From positions 62,001 to 126,000 of the forward strand of contig VWZX01005764.1 in NCBI GenBank assembly GCA_013399015.1: DNA of 64,000 bases, in the 5' to 3' direction. The notes under the pieces are model-generated. The model did not search any database, had not been told where the DNA came from, and worked only from the letters and a program-made list of their open reading frames with translations. Positions within the stretch are counted from its first letter, which is position 1, and each line of letters opens with the position of its first letter. Shown here piece after piece: positions 45,363 through 57,742 of this stretch. The translations under genes were made by a program, and so were the position numbers. This stretch comes from Galbula dea (taxonomy: Eukaryota > Chordata > Aves > Piciformes > Galbulidae).

Positions 45363-46945
45363 AAATGACTTTCAAACTAACTGTGCTGGAATTCACAGAG
45401 GGAATCAAGTAGAAACAAATTCAGTTTAAGTAAATGCTGTGCTCTGTAAGCTGGGACCTGTGTGTATTGGAAACAGTGGTTCCACATGGTTGAGGACAGA
45501 ATCCTTCCAGGAGAAGCAGTTGACTCTAGCTGGGATCAAACACCGACCTGCAGTTTGTTTTGCTCAAATGACAACTAGGAATGCCAGCTGGATCAGCCCC
45601 TTGAGGCCTCAGCTCTGCACACATGGGAACACAGAGCATGCTCCACACAAGACCCACCTGAAGGAGATACTTAGAAAGGAAGAATAACAGCACCACTCAG
45701 AAGTTAGTTGCTTGGCTGGGTTCTTCTAGTGCTTACTAAGAGAACTGGAACAGACAGGTGGGTTACTCAGTTTGAAATGCCTTCCTTCAGGTGCCAAACT
45801 GTTCCCCATGCAGCCTGTTTCTGTGCAGTCTTTCTGGCTCTGGATGCCCTACCCAGGGTGGGTGCTGCTGTTTCATTTGATAATCTTTGCTGGTTCACTG
45901 TCAAGAGGTAATGTTCTGCCAGGGAAAGGATTTCCCTGCAAAGGGACAGTCAAGGAGAGCTGTAGCTGTGTGCAGGTTTATCAAAGGCTGCTGCACTGAC
46001 AGCACAAGTAGTAATAGCCCTGAACTTCAGCAAGAATGCTTTAGATAAGATGTGTAAGGTGAAACTTAGTAAGATCAGCAAGAGCTTGGGCTGCAAGGGC
46101 TGAAGTAGCAGAGAGATTGCAGGAAAAGCCTGGCCATGCATTTGCAGAGGATGGAGATGGCTCTAGGCAGGCTCTTAAGGTGCCTTTCAATCCTGTGACT
46201 CTGCCTTTCTTGGCTCTCCAAGGAGATGATGCCATCTGAGAATTAAAATGCCATTTCATTACTGTTGCTCACTATTGATTTGTTCACTGTTAGTGGGCTA
46301 CCCTCGAGGGAGCGCAAGAGGATTTTCTTTCCAGTTTCACTCCTAGCCTGCTGTGTGCTTTCCAGGCCCTGCTGATCAGAGAGAATGCAAGAACCTTCTG
46401 GTGTGTCTTTGTTACAGGGATGAGATAAGCAGACACATTATTTCCCCAGCATTGATGTGAATTGCACTCCTTTGGGCTGCAAAGTTACACTCTGTGAAAA
46501 TGATGTTTGGTTGTGCAAATGGAAGGGGTTTTGAGAATATGGACCAGGCTTTTGAGAGCCCTCACAGCTACTCTTGCTCACAACAATGGAGGGAAGCTTC
46601 CCCATGGAGAACAAAGGGAGCTGGGAGGTGCTGAGCTCCTTTGAAACTTCATAAACACAGCTTTACACTGTGTATTTTGTTAGGGATTCTCTCTGAAGGG
46701 GTCGGGAGGAAGCCTGGGTTTCAGCAGGCAAGAGATTTGACTTCATGCTTGTTTTTCTGCAGTCAGGCAAGCTAGGGCATACTGGAAAGTATGACTTCAA
46801 GATTCTAGCCTTGGAAGACCAATTTATTTCCAGCCTGAAAACATTCCACTGTTGCTTAGTAGAGGTCTGCTGCCTTCACACTTGTATGTAAGCCTCAGCC
46901 TACAACCTGTTTACTATTTCTCCCTAAATGATTCCACCTCCTGTA
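45363..46945. other. Unique noncoding DNA with a doubtful CR1 scrap
   Basis: No gene seen. At 46151-46204 the words gatggctctaggcaggctct, taaggtgcctttcaatcctg and tgactctgcc may be a decayed CR1 terminus on plus, but there is too little to be sure. A perfect 10-bp palindrome, ccctcgaggg, lies at 46301-46310. Confidence 0.45.
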
Positions 46946-47425
46946 GAATCATCATAGGATGTCCTGACTTGGAAGAGTCCCACCAGGACCATCCAGTCCA
47001 ACTCCTGTCCATGCACAGGACAACCCCAAAAGTCATACCATGTGTCTGAGAGCATTGGCCAGATGCTGCTGGAGTTCTGTCACCCTTGGGACCATGACTG
47101 CATCCCTAGGGAGCCTATTCCAGTGCTTAGCCACACGCTGGGTGAAGAACCTTTTCCTAATATCCAGCCTAACCCTCCCCTGGCACAGCTTCATGCCATT
47201 CCCTCAGGTCTTGTCTCTGGTCACCAGAGAGGAGAGATCACCTCCTGCCCCTCTGCTTCCCCTTGTCAGGAAGCTGTAGACCAGGATGAGGTCTCCCCTC
47301 AGTCTCTTCTCCTCCAGGCTGAACAAACCAAGTGACCTCAGCCCTTCGTCTTACAGCTTCCCCTCTAGACCCTTCCCCATCTTTGTGGCCAGCTCACTTT
47401 CCTCTCTCAAGGTCTTTGTCTGCTT
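46946..47425 (-). mobile_element. CR1 LINE 3' fragment, minus strand (tail type C)
   Basis: The plus strand begins gaatcatcataggatgtcct, then catgcacaggacaaccccaa, gggagcctattccagtgctt, gaagaaccttttcctaatat, cccctggcacagcttcatgc and cagtctcttctcctccaggc. It fades in the cctctctcaaggtctttgtc region near 47410. About 480 bp are present, colinear with the copy at 20850. The minus-strand ORF2 frame is broken by several lesions, so no long remnant stays open. The 3' octamer tail is short and degraded. Confidence 0.94.
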
Positions 47426-50400
47426 TTCTAAGAGCCAACCCTCCCTTCAGTTCTCCTTGCTCCCTCTCTTTCCAGGACTCTTTCTTCAGCCTTTGAGGCT
47501 GACTTTCCAGAACTACCAATCCTTTCACTTTCCTTTCCCACCAAGAAAGTGTCATGCTAAGGCTGTTAAGGGCTTTCCAGCACTTACTTTCCTGTGAGGA
47601 AGTTGAATGGTCATGGTTTAAACCCACAGAATCACAGAACCCGATATCTATGTTTCTTTGTTGCCTGTTAATGTCACAGTATCAAAGTGTTTCAGTGCAG
47701 ACTCTCCTATCTCTCTGAAGCAGCAAAGTCCTTTCCTATCTAGGTCGCAGGAGAGATGCAGTACAGAGATGGCATTGCATGACATTTTACTTAAGAAGCA
47801 GAAATAAGCAGTATTGCTATGGTCCATATGAAACAAACCACAAGGAAATTCTGAACCTAGAATTCTTGTAGCTGTGCATGTACATCCAGTAGGGACTGAA
47901 GTGGCCTGGGCCTTGGCTCTGCCTCTATGACATTTTCATCAAGCAAAGCTAAAATCATGGCTGATAAAATCCACAGATGACAATAAGTCTGGAGGAGTAG
48001 CAAACAAAAAAAAAGAGGAGGCTGAAATGATTGCAGTCTGCATGCAGCTTTTTAAAACAGTGCAAATAATGTGCATTGCAGCATGATGATGTGGAAAGGC
48101 AGAGAATGCTCACTGCCCATGTCGGGGGACACCTCTGTCCTAGGATAACCATCATGAGGTGATGAATGAGACATTGAGTGGTGGATGCTCTGTGGTGCTG
48201 GAGAGACTAAAGTGAATCCCAAATATTTAAAGAGCAATGTACAATAGGATTACAGTGTTTATATTGTGCTTTGGTGCTGTTGTGGCCACTGCTGGAACAC
48301 ATCTTTCATTTTCCTGTCTGTAGCTTAAGAAGTAGTGGGAAAATTGAGAGGAGAAGTGTGAGGAGGGCAGTTGAGCTCCTGCACATTGAGTTCTTGGTTG
48401 TAGCCATACTTGCCTATCTATTCTATTTCTTTGAAGAAAAAATAGATCAGTTTGATCACTGTCTAGCATTACCTATTTGAGAGCCTGAGAAATGCAGTAG
48501 CAGGTGTCCAGCTATCAAATGAAGGAACAGCAACAGACAGCAACTAAAACTTGAAAGCACAGCTTCATTTTGAATGACCAGGATAGTTAATGACCAAAAC
48601 TTTCAGGCAGACCCAGTCCACAATGAAGATCAAATAAGAAAGCATTCCTAGTGTTAAACCAGACTTGAAGTTGGAAGGTGGAATGTGTTCTAGATGACTG
48701 TATCATCTGAGTCTTGGGGCAGTACTTTACCCCAAGGCTGGGGCTACTTGGTGCTTTTTTCCTTCCCCCTTTTCTGTAAGCCTCCAGGATGTACAATGCT
48801 ATGTACATGTTGTTTCCAACACCACAAAACTGGACATGTCCCAGTTATTGCCCTCAAGACTAGAAGCAGCAGAGATCTGCTGCATCTGCTCCCTGAGAAG
48901 CTAGGAGAACAGTCAGAAGTATGGGGAACTCCAGTAGGAAACTACCAGGCATCCCATTTCTGCAGTGTTACCAGTGACTTGTCTATTAGATTCAGCTGAT
49001 AGCTTGCTACTTGATAGCTCAGCACCATCCTCTTTCCTATTCATTCACACTTGCTTCTCTAAAAATTCATTCAAACTCAGGGAGTAACAGATCATCTTTA
49101 ATGCTTATTCCATTACATCTAGCAGGGAATTCACCAATTTCAATGAAATATATCCAGAAGGGCACTGTGTCATTCCCCTGAACATAGAAGGAGATGTGTT
49201 AAAATGTATATGCTAATTGAATGTAGGAAAGCAGGATTTGAAGGTTATGAGCTCTCTCTTGCTTTTCCCCAGCTATTCTGTATTGCCCTTATTTTCATGT
49301 CTGTTCCCTGCCAACTTCTTTTCTGTATGAAGTAATCATATTCAGGATTAGATTGTAGGAGAGCAATAATAATAAGACTTCTTTTTTTTTTAAACAGCAT
49401 GGCATGCTCCAAAAAGTGCCTCTGAATATGGCCATGATCTCATCTCCTTCCTGCTCTTTCACCATCACACGTGTGCTGCTGGGAGGGGCAGGCACTGCCA
49501 AATCCTGAGTGGCAGGAGGTCCAAGGGGTCTTTTTCACCTCTCTCATCAGCCAGCCTGAAGCACTGGTTGCAACCCCAGCAAGGTCCAATAATGTGCACA
49601 TTGATGAGAAAACTGCAGAGCAAACAGAAGCAGGGCAGCCTCTGCTGTTTGAGATTCAGCTGGCACACACAGCTGAAAGAGCCTCTTCTGCTCTGACATT
49701 ATCTCCAGGTTCAATCTACAATATGCTGATTCTATCATAATACAGAAAATTGGTTAATTCCCTCTGGAAATTTACAATAAAAATAATTCTCCCCTTGAAC
49801 TGCTCTTGCTTCTCCCTTTGATTGGATGATGCTATCTCCTTTATCCTTAAGTGGGGGACAAAGAGAGTGTTTCTAGAGCAAAGTGTCTGCATCTATAGAG
49901 AAGCTGCACACTTTATGCACCTACTTTACACCTTCTCTATAAATATTGACAAATGAAGATAATTAGTCAAGCCCAGTTCCAAGTCACCAGAACCTCTGCA
50001 AAACTTCATTATTTCCAAGCAGTTATCAAATCATTTGAAATTTCCTTCCCTCTTCCTGGATCTTTTTTTCCTCCCCTCTCTACACCTTGGCTTCTTCCTG
50101 TTTTTGGGTGTTGTCCTCAGCCACAGGGCGTCCAGCTCAGCACTGGGGTTGCAGGTCACCCTGTTGGCTGCTGTGGTGATTTTACTGCTCCACCAGAAGC
50201 CCTTTTCCTAGTCAGATGGATCCACTTCATTCATCTCCATTTCTTTTTCCAACAAGGATACAAAACTGGGCAACCAAAGGAAGCCAGTGTAGTTTCTTCT
50301 TGTGCTATCAGTACCTGTTGCAAGGAGGCAGAAATGCAGAGGGACTATGGTTCTGCTTCAACAGTTGATCTTGATGAAGAGTGATCTGGAATCAGATCTT

Positions 50401-50680
50401 TGCCTGGTACTTGTGTTATTTTTTTTTTCTACTGCTCATGCTAATGTGAAAATGTCCAAGTTCCTGCCTCAGAAGCTCAGCTGTGGTAAACTGATGTCAG
50501 TGGCCTTCTCTTGCAGACTGGTGTAGCCCCAGAGAACTGCCAGATCTGGAAAGGTTTGGATCTTCTCTAGGTCTTGTCTGCCTAGTGGTGCACTTGAATA
50601 GCTATTTAGTGTCTTTAAAATGTCTGCTCTTTGCCATTATCCACTTTTCTGAAAACTCCCTTAGATGGCACTTGGGCTGC

Positions 50681-50719
50681 ATTAAATAAAGAAAAAAATA
50701 AATAAAAAGTAAAAAAAAG
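50681..50719 (+). repeat. A-rich low-complexity tract
   Basis: Irregular AATAAA, GAAAAAAA and GTAAAAAAA units. It could be mistaken for polyadenylation signals on plus, but no transcript end is supported. Confidence 0.75.
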
Positions 50720-50829
50720 TCTAAGCCAAATCCCTTCTGCAATCCCCATTAAATGAAAATGTGCAGTCATTTCAATCTCAATGGGAGATTTTTGTCTGAG
50801 GCAGGATTTAATGTGGTGCTCCTTCACGT

Positions 50830-51060
50830 CTCTAGGAATATATTAAAGGAATCAGAAGGACCCAACGTGCTAAAATGAAGCCCATAAATCATATTATGTC
50901 ATTAATCAGATTGCCATATGTAGTTGCCAGCCTCTGCTTAATTTGACTGGGATATATCAAAATATAATGCATCAAGTAAAAGGTATTTTTAAAAGGGATG
51001 AAAGTAGCATGTACTCCATTACCATTTCTAGGGGGTTTTTTATTCATGATTAAATGGAAA
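50830..51060. other. Candidate conserved noncoding element (best in window)
   Basis: Highly AT-rich and non-repetitive, with no CR1 nearby: ggaatatattaaaggaatca, cccataaatcatattatgtc, attaatcagattgccatatg, gcttaatttgactgggatat, caaaatataatgcatcaagt and tttattcatgattaaatgg. Many ATTA, ATGCAT and CATATG-type sites are packed within about 230 bp, as in vertebrate developmental enhancers. It has no plausible exon structure. The call rests on sequence texture, not on alignment. Confidence 0.33.
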
Positions 51061-52386
51061 AAGGTCATTTGCAGTGGTGATGACTTGAAAACTTGGCAGC
51101 AGTGGGGTTGTGTTCTCAGGGAAGTGAAATATGGGAAAGGGTATGAGTGGCTCAGAATGGCAGAGGCCGGTGCCCATGCCTGAGAGTGTGTGTGCACAGT
51201 CACATCACTCCCAGCATCCCACTTGAAGAGCCTGGTTTCTAAATGGGGCAATGGAAAATGTCTGAGTGACACTTCCCTGGATATCCTCTGCACTTTCAGG
51301 CCAGTGAATTATGTCAAGGTCCAATGAGTCAAGTGCTTTATAGGGAAAAGAGCCTCTGATTTTTCCATCCTTCATGCCTGTGGGACTGAGTGTGCAGTTT
51401 TCCTGCCTCAGACAGAAAGCTATGGTCACATAAGAAATTCATCAGCCCCAGTCTGGACTGCAGCTGCCTGTGGGATTTGCAAGGTCTGCTCACATGCTTT
51501 GCCCTTCTCCATCTTGCATAATGCTTCTGCCTGGGATCAGGGTTTGCCTGCTCTGGCACCATCCTCATCAGAATTGCTCTGCCTTTTTGAAAGGAATCAA
51601 CTCATTGTGGCTTTGGCTTCTTTCTGAGCTTGACATTTGGAATCCTGAGAGCCTAAAAATGTCAGTGCTGCTCCCATGCTGGAACAGGATGTCCCCATGC
51701 TAATGGAGACTTCAAAAGAGGAACTGCTTTTGCTAGTTGAGTTGAAAACTGACAGCTGTGTTTTCTTGAGTTCAACCTAAACAGCACATTTGGGGTGGAT
51801 CTGTTGAGGGAAGAAGCAGGAGGAGATATTCATCCATGAGATGAGCACAGCTCTTTCTTGCCACCTTGCTTTCTGTGAGCATCTTGAGTCACCTTCTTGT
51901 GGAGCTTGCATGGGCTGCTTGGAAGTGTCTGCAGTTGGTTGTGCACTATCTCTTTCTGTCTCCCTATTTTATGGAACTGGGATTGAAAATGCCAGCACTG
52001 TAAACAAATCATAAGTGCTGAGTAAAATGTAAATATGAACTTCTAAGTTTAGATAACAATTGCAATGAAAGCTCTAACTGTGGGAAGGAAGATAAAGCTC
52101 GTTACAGATACACTTTAGTCTCTGCCTCAGAACTGCTGATGTGATGTTTGAGGAGCTGAAATAAAATTGAGGGTTGCTTTTTTTTCTTGTCCTGAAATCC
52201 CTGTCATCATTGTGCTTATTTAAGATAACACTTCCTTTTACTACAGTTCATTGCTGCCAATGCTTTTGATATTGCTACTTCAGAAGCCTGTTTTCCTGGC
52301 ACTCCCAGATTACCTACTTGGAGCCATTTGCTTGTATGATCTGCAGAGATTGCTTAGTGGCCTGGTGAAGGAGTAGTGGTGTGGTT

Positions 52387-52430
52387 GGGGAAAGAGAAGG
52401 CACACAGGGGAAAGAAAAGGCCCATAGGGG
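52387..52430 (+). repeat. 20-bp tandem duplication
   Basis: The units ggggaaagagaaggcacaca (52387-52406) and ggggaaagaaaaggcccata (52407-52426) match at 17 of 20, followed by a further gggg. A small diverged local duplication. Confidence 0.8.
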
Positions 52431-53647
52431 CTGCCTTTCAACCTCTCAATTCATCTCAAGGCTTCAACAACATCCTATCAAAAGGCTGCTTCTGAAAGAG
52501 GAGTGACTACGCATGCAAGGCAATAGATGGATTCCCTGGTTAATAAGGAAGTCACCTCTCTCTCTGGTGTCCAGCAGAACCAGGATTGGCTCAGTTGCTG
52601 ACTGTCCTGCATGAGCAGGGCTTTATGTGGCATATCATGAAGAACCTTGTCACCCAGCCTCTAGAGACTAGCAGAGTAAGCAGAACCAGAGATGTTTGTG
52701 GTGACTTGTGCAGGGCTAAACAGCAGTTTGGTCTGGGAAGTTGTTTGTTGTCTCAGCAGGGATGTGTAGAGAGGTCGAGGTTACCTCTGGTGCTGTGCAG
52801 CCTTCTCTGTTTGTCAGTGGTGCAGGTAGCTTTCAGTTTGACCTTTGCTTGATGTTGCTAGTGCTGCAATAAGCTTTTCATGTCTGCATTCTTGCCAAGT
52901 CTATGTCCTTTGTCTGGCTGAACCTCACTCTGTTCCTTCTAGCTTTTGGGTGTATACACCACATTAAAAACTTTGCTGGAATGTTCTGCGGGGTCATGGC
53001 ACTCTCAGCTTTCTCAGGGTGGGAAGTAATGTGTAAATACAGAAGTTTTACCTTCTGAAAACTCCTGTGGCATCCAAGTCCCCAGATGAGTAAAAACAAT
53101 GCACCAACATTTCATCACAGGCTCTCATCAAACTTCAAATAGAATTTTTAGATCCACACACTGCCATGAAGTATTTCTAATTACTGCACCAGGAACCCTA
53201 GCTGGTGAGTCTCAGGAATCAAAGGAGAAAAAAGAAAAGAAACATAAATGAATAAATAATTATAGAGACTCTCTGTGCATTCTCTGATCCTAGAGTGCCA
53301 GTTTTTCTCCTGTAGCAGGGAATGACTGGCACTTTCAACTGAGCAGCTTAGGAGAGAGACCCAAAATGTGCTGTTAGAGGAGGGAAGGGTTTACTGTACA
53401 GGGCTGCTAGAGACAGCAGCAGGGGTGTAGCTAGCTGTTTAGCCTAACGTCTGTGCCCTGAGAGTTAGGGGTAGGTATTCAAAGATATTCAGGCAGCAAA
53501 GACACAGGCAATAGTCCAGCATCTAAGAGTCTCTCAGGATGTGACCCTTGCTCAAGTGGAGAGTTCAGTTTAGCTGCAGCCCAGAAGCTAACCATGGCCT
53601 GGGCTGCATCCAAAGCAGCATGGACAGACATTTTAGCAGGGCCTGGT

Positions 53648-53898
53648 GTAATAGGACAAGGGGTAATGATTTTAAACTAAAAGAAGGTAGATTCAGACTA
53701 GATAAGAGGAAGGGTGATGAAACATTGGCACAAGCTGCCCAGAGAGGCAGTAGATGTCCCATCCCTGGAACCATTGCAGGTCAGGTTGTCTGGGGCTCTG
53801 AGCAACCTGATCTAGTTGAAGATGTCTCTGCTGCCTGCATGGGAGTTGGGCTAGATAACTTGTAAGGGTCTCTTCCCACCCAAATGATTCTGTGATCT
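53648..53898 (+). mobile_element. CR1 LINE 3' fragment (tail type A)
   Basis: It starts gtaataggacaaggggtaat and passes gattttaaactaaaagaagg, agctgcccagagaggcagta, gatgtcccatccctggaacc, gcaggtcaggttgtctgggg and ctgagcaacctgatctagtt, ending ccaaatgattctgtg. The ORF2 frame begins well (NDFKLKEGRFRLDKRKG) but a frameshift in the next block moves the expected HW..LPR motif out of frame. Another frame stays open to 53865 and is not native. The octamer tail is a single unit. Confidence 0.95.
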
Positions 53899-56800
53899 CA
53901 AAATGGACAGAGGAGGGTGTGGAGGAAACAGGAACACTTCAGAATCTTGTCCATGCCTCAATATCTGGATCCTGCAAGTTACTTTTCACTACAAGATCTG
54001 TTTCATAGAGAAAGATTCTGTATTCTTTGAAAGGCCAGCAAGGCAGCCTTATATCTTAACTGACACATCTTTCAGCTTTTGGTGACACTCTTGTGTGTAT
54101 TCAGTTGTTCTACTCCCACCGCAAAGCTGAATCAATCTTAGTGCCACAGTTAAATACTGGATGATTTAGTGTGCCATCAAAGCCTGCATAAACCACCTAT
54201 TAGAAATGGTATTAAACATTCAGCAGGAAATTAACTGTTCACATATCTCCTTGTAGTAAGGGGAGCTAAACAATACAGCAGTCATTGCCCAAATTATCTC
54301 AACTTAGCTAATTGTATTACGTTGTGCTGATGATTTTATGACTGATGATTTTGATTAATAGAGTGCAAGTATGACAAATCTATTGGAAAAGGTGGAGCTG
54401 GGTTTCCATGAGCAAGTGGCAGGGAATTTTTTGCTGTGGTGTTCCCTGCTGTCCTAGAGCACCAGACCTGGGACCTTTTACAGCAGGAAGTTTTCTGTTC
54501 TTGTCATCACCAAGCAAGTGGCAACATCCATGAAACAGATTCTGTGCTCTTCACAACAGCAGCCCTAATCTGGCAGATTTATGCTGAGGAAAGAAATGAT
54601 TTTTCAGATATGTTAACTTGACCTGAAGGATCCTTTGAGTCCCAGTGGCTGAGAATAGGAAGCGTGCCTTGAAATGCAGAGATATTTGGAGGAGTTTATA
54701 ACCTCCTAAGTGAATTAAGTATTTTCCCTGTATTGACAAAGTGTCTGAGAAGAAAGAGCATCTTTCAAAGGAGCCATGGTCCTCTCACTTTCATCCAGGC
54801 TGATTCATGGTGTCACAGTCTCTAAGCAGGGTGCTGGTTGATTTGTCCCCAGCATGTTTCAAGCAGTACATTTCCTTGTCCCATTTTTCCAGGGAGCAGT
54901 GAATATTAATGTTACTGTTCTGAGGTTTTTCCTGAGGTGGGAGAGCAAACCCTTCTCATCTGAGACATGCAGCCTCTGGAGGAAATCAATTTTGTCCACT
55001 GTTGGGTCCCAAACCCAAAAGAGGTCAGAGCCTAGAGCTGGCTTCTCCATAACCCTTTGGGCTCTCTAAAATTGCTTCACTTTGCCTACACTCAAAACTC
55101 CAGTTTCAAGTCATGAAAACAAAAGGGAAAGCAACATGTGCCCATAGGAATTGCACTGAGAATGGCTGCAAGCCAGGTCTCCTGCTGGTGCTGGCCACCT
55201 TGTTGGGATGCAAGGGTGTTTTTTGACAAGGTTTCTGTGATAGTCCTGCTTTGGAGGTAAAAGCCTTGAAATATCTCCTCCTCCTTCTTTTGGCTCTGTG
55301 TTGCTCAGGCTTTTGCACCCTCAGAGGAATGGAAGTGTTTAACTTTTAAACATGTTGTTGAAATATTAAACAAAGTTTTTCCTGCTGATTGTTAATGCTG
55401 TATCAAAGCAGGTTTGAAACTGCTTCCTAATCTCTTCCCTAATGCTGTCATGCTGCTGGTGTCACTGATGCTGTTTCATCCTGAGAGCTGCCACCGGTAG
55501 GAGGCTCAGGAATGTGATTGCAACCCTTCTCAAATGTGTTTTAAATACATTTCACAGCTAATTCTTGGGGAGAGGTGTTTTCTTACATGGCAGTCCTGTA
55601 GATTGAAACCAAAGAGAGTGCTCCCTTAAATCGGTCTCCTTTTCAGTGCATTGCAACACAGGTAAGTCCTCCTCTTCCTCCAAAACAAGCATCATCCTTA
55701 AAATGATTGATTGCCTTTTGAGGCAGCAGGGTTAAGAAGCCAGAACACAAACTCTTCCCCTGTATTCACTTCTTGCATATAGATGCTTCAAGCACTCAAT
55801 CCTTTGTGGTATCTTCCACTGAAGCTAGCTCTGGTGCAACATGATGCCCCTGTAGCCAGAGAGGAGCCTGTGGCTGAAATCAAGGAGCGCCTGCCCTCCT
55901 CCTCCTCCCAACTCCTGGGAGCTGATGAAGGGGTTGAGCCATGTGGGATTAGGAGACCCTGCTTCATCTGAGTTAGGTCTATAACTTGGAGAGTGCATTT
56001 CCACCTGAGTGGCCATACCAGTGTGGGAGTGTGTGCCTGGCTAGAGGAAGGCTGTGTTTCTTTGGAGGAAAAAAGAAAGAATTCTTCTTCAAAAAGAATC
56101 CAGCTCAGCCTGCTCTGGACTGAAATAACAACTGTCTTCTGTCAGTTAGGAAAGGGACTTAGCAATGGGCAGGAGAACATCTCTGGATTATGTCCTTCAA
56201 GCCTCAGTGTAAGAAAGTCACTGAAGCATCTACTGATGTCTTTTGGGATAGTCACATGCTTGACTGCTTCCCTCAGACAGAATGCTTTCTGGAATTAGCC
56301 TTCAGGTAAATATTTCTTTTGGCATGTGAATTATCTAAATCCTTCATAAGCAAACTGGTGTTCAAAGCCCTCACTTGGAGACTGCTCTGAAATACCTGTG
56401 TGTTAGAAGAGGAAGAATGAGGGAAGAGAGAGAAAGAGGAAGAAGCAACAGAACAGGGGCCCCTCTTCTTCCCTTTCCAATTTGGTAGTGTATTTAAAAT
56501 CCATAAACCCTGAGGTACTTGTGCTGCTGTAATCAAGAAATGACAATAGCTTTGCCTTGAGGGAGGGTCAGCCTCTTTGAGAAAATGCTGCTGTGGTTGC
56601 TGAAAATCAGCCTCCTAATGTCCCTAACCCAAATCTGTGCTGACTGTTTGAAAGGAGCAGTGGGCCTCTGGAAAGAGAAAAGTTCTAGCCTGGGATGTCA
56701 GGGGGAATTTTGATCTAAGAAATACATGAAAATGCAGTGGTCTGAAAGCAGAACTGCCAGCCCAGGATCAGCTCCAGAGGGGGAGAGCTAGGAGGCTGAG

Positions 56801-57471
56801 AAGCTGTGTGTGTAGCTGGACTGATCAGAATTGTCTCCCCAGGATCGGGATAAAGACATTTCTGTCAGTACCTTGAGCAGAAAGCTTTGCCATTCAGTCT
56901 ACTTCTCTTCCATACCAATAGCTCTCAATACCTGGCAGATTGTGACCCAGTGCCTCAGCTGCACTAGGTGTCTCCCTCAGTATGGAATAATTAGTCAGCT
57001 AACTGTTCTGATCTGCTTCCACCAAATTCAGCAGCAGGACTTCCTTCTGACTTCCTAAGACACTGGAACATGTTCTATCTAGTCTGTCATGCTTGGAGGC
57101 TGTAGATGTCTACACAGCTTGCTGGGCAAAGGTAGGAGTTTATGCCAGGTTCTTATCTTGTCACTCAGGTGTTTCTTTTCCATAAAGAATTATTTTTCTC
57201 TCTTCCTCCATGATACAGTGCTTCCCTTGCTGTGTTATTACTCCACTGATGCAAGTGCTCAGAGCTTCTGCAATGTAAACTCCGTGCCTGCTGGAATTTC
57301 AGCCTTCTGAGAAAGGGAGGAGTACACCTACCCTCTAGGGGTGTGACAGAAACTGGGATATTGGTGTTCCTGTGGCATGCAGATGCACTGATTTTTGTGA
57401 GCTTTACGGGATCAGGGTCTTAAGAACTGAAAAGTGCTTTGGAAGCTTTTACAGGCCCTATTTAGCATGGC
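53899..57471. other. Unique noncoding DNA
   Basis: No gene recognised. It contains the candidate element at 54130-54370 and a purine-rich run at 56405-56452 (agaagaggaagaatgaggga and after). Frames of 60 to 101 codons show no motif. Confidence 0.5.
54130..54370. other. Candidate conserved noncoding element
   Basis: AT-rich, non-repetitive: ggatgatttagtgtgccatc, ggtattaaacattcagcagg, aaattaactgttcacatatc, tagctaattgtattacgttg. It then has a 15-bp-period doublet of ctgatgatttt (54327 and 54342) running into gattaatag. The density of homeodomain-like cores is enhancer-like. No exon is apparent. Confidence 0.3.
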
Positions 57472-57742
57472 CTCTAGCTATAGGGTAGAGGGAAATGGTT
57501 TCAAACTAAAAGAGGGAGATTTAGACTAGAGAGAAGGTAGAAATGTTTCCCACTGAGGGTGGTGAGAGCCTGGCCCAGGCTGCCCAGAGAGGTGGGAGAT
57601 GTCCCATCCCTGGAGCCATCCCAGGTCAGGTTGTTTGGGGCTGTTAGCAACCTGATCTAGTTGGGGATGTCCCTGCTGACTGCTGGGGAGGTTGAACAAG
57701 GTGACCTTAAAAGGTCCCTTCTAACCCAAACCAGTCTGTGAT
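57472..57742 (+). mobile_element. CR1 LINE 3' fragment (tail type A)
   Basis: It begins tagctatagggtagagggaa and atggtttcaaactaaaagag, then ggcccaggctgcccagagag, gatgtcccatccctggagcc, tcaggttgtttggggctgtt, gcaacctgatctagttgggg and atgtccctgctgactgctgg, ending aaccagtctgtgat. It is colinear with the copy at 53648. The ORF2 C-terminal region is present, but indels break the frame, including around the gagaggtgggagatgtcc block where bases are missing. The terminal octamers are almost lost. Confidence 0.94.

Larger units (their letters stand above)
47426..53647. other. Unique noncoding DNA, 6.2 kb
   Basis: No gene recognised. Notable content is an A-rich tract at 50681-50719, a candidate conserved element at 50830-51060 and a 20-bp tandem duplication at 52387-52430. 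A short 'cacagaatcacagaaccc' at 47626-47643 resembles a CR1 tail on minus but lacks any further CR1 sequence. The 143-codon plus frame at 49953-50384 has no motif. Confidence 0.5.

Noticed and set aside
45119..45412. 97-codon plus frame that looks protein-like and recurs in part at 42695-43009
   Set aside because: It is an out-of-frame translation of CR1 3' sequence. The recurrence reflects the shared repeat, not a gene family.
46151..46204. Possible CR1 tail (taaggtgcctttcaatcctg)
   Set aside because: The match is short and gapped. It is kept as a note only.
46301..46310. Perfect 10-bp palindrome ccctcgaggg
   Set aside because: Palindromes this short are common by chance in 64 kb and nothing nearby supports a role.
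47040..47597. Three overlapping plus frames of 79 to 103 codons
   Set aside because: They are antisense translations of the minus-strand CR1 fragment at 46946-47425 or its flank.
47626..47643. cacagaatcacagaaccc as a minus-strand CR1 octamer tail
   Set aside because: The adjacent sequence does not continue into CR1, so it may be chance.
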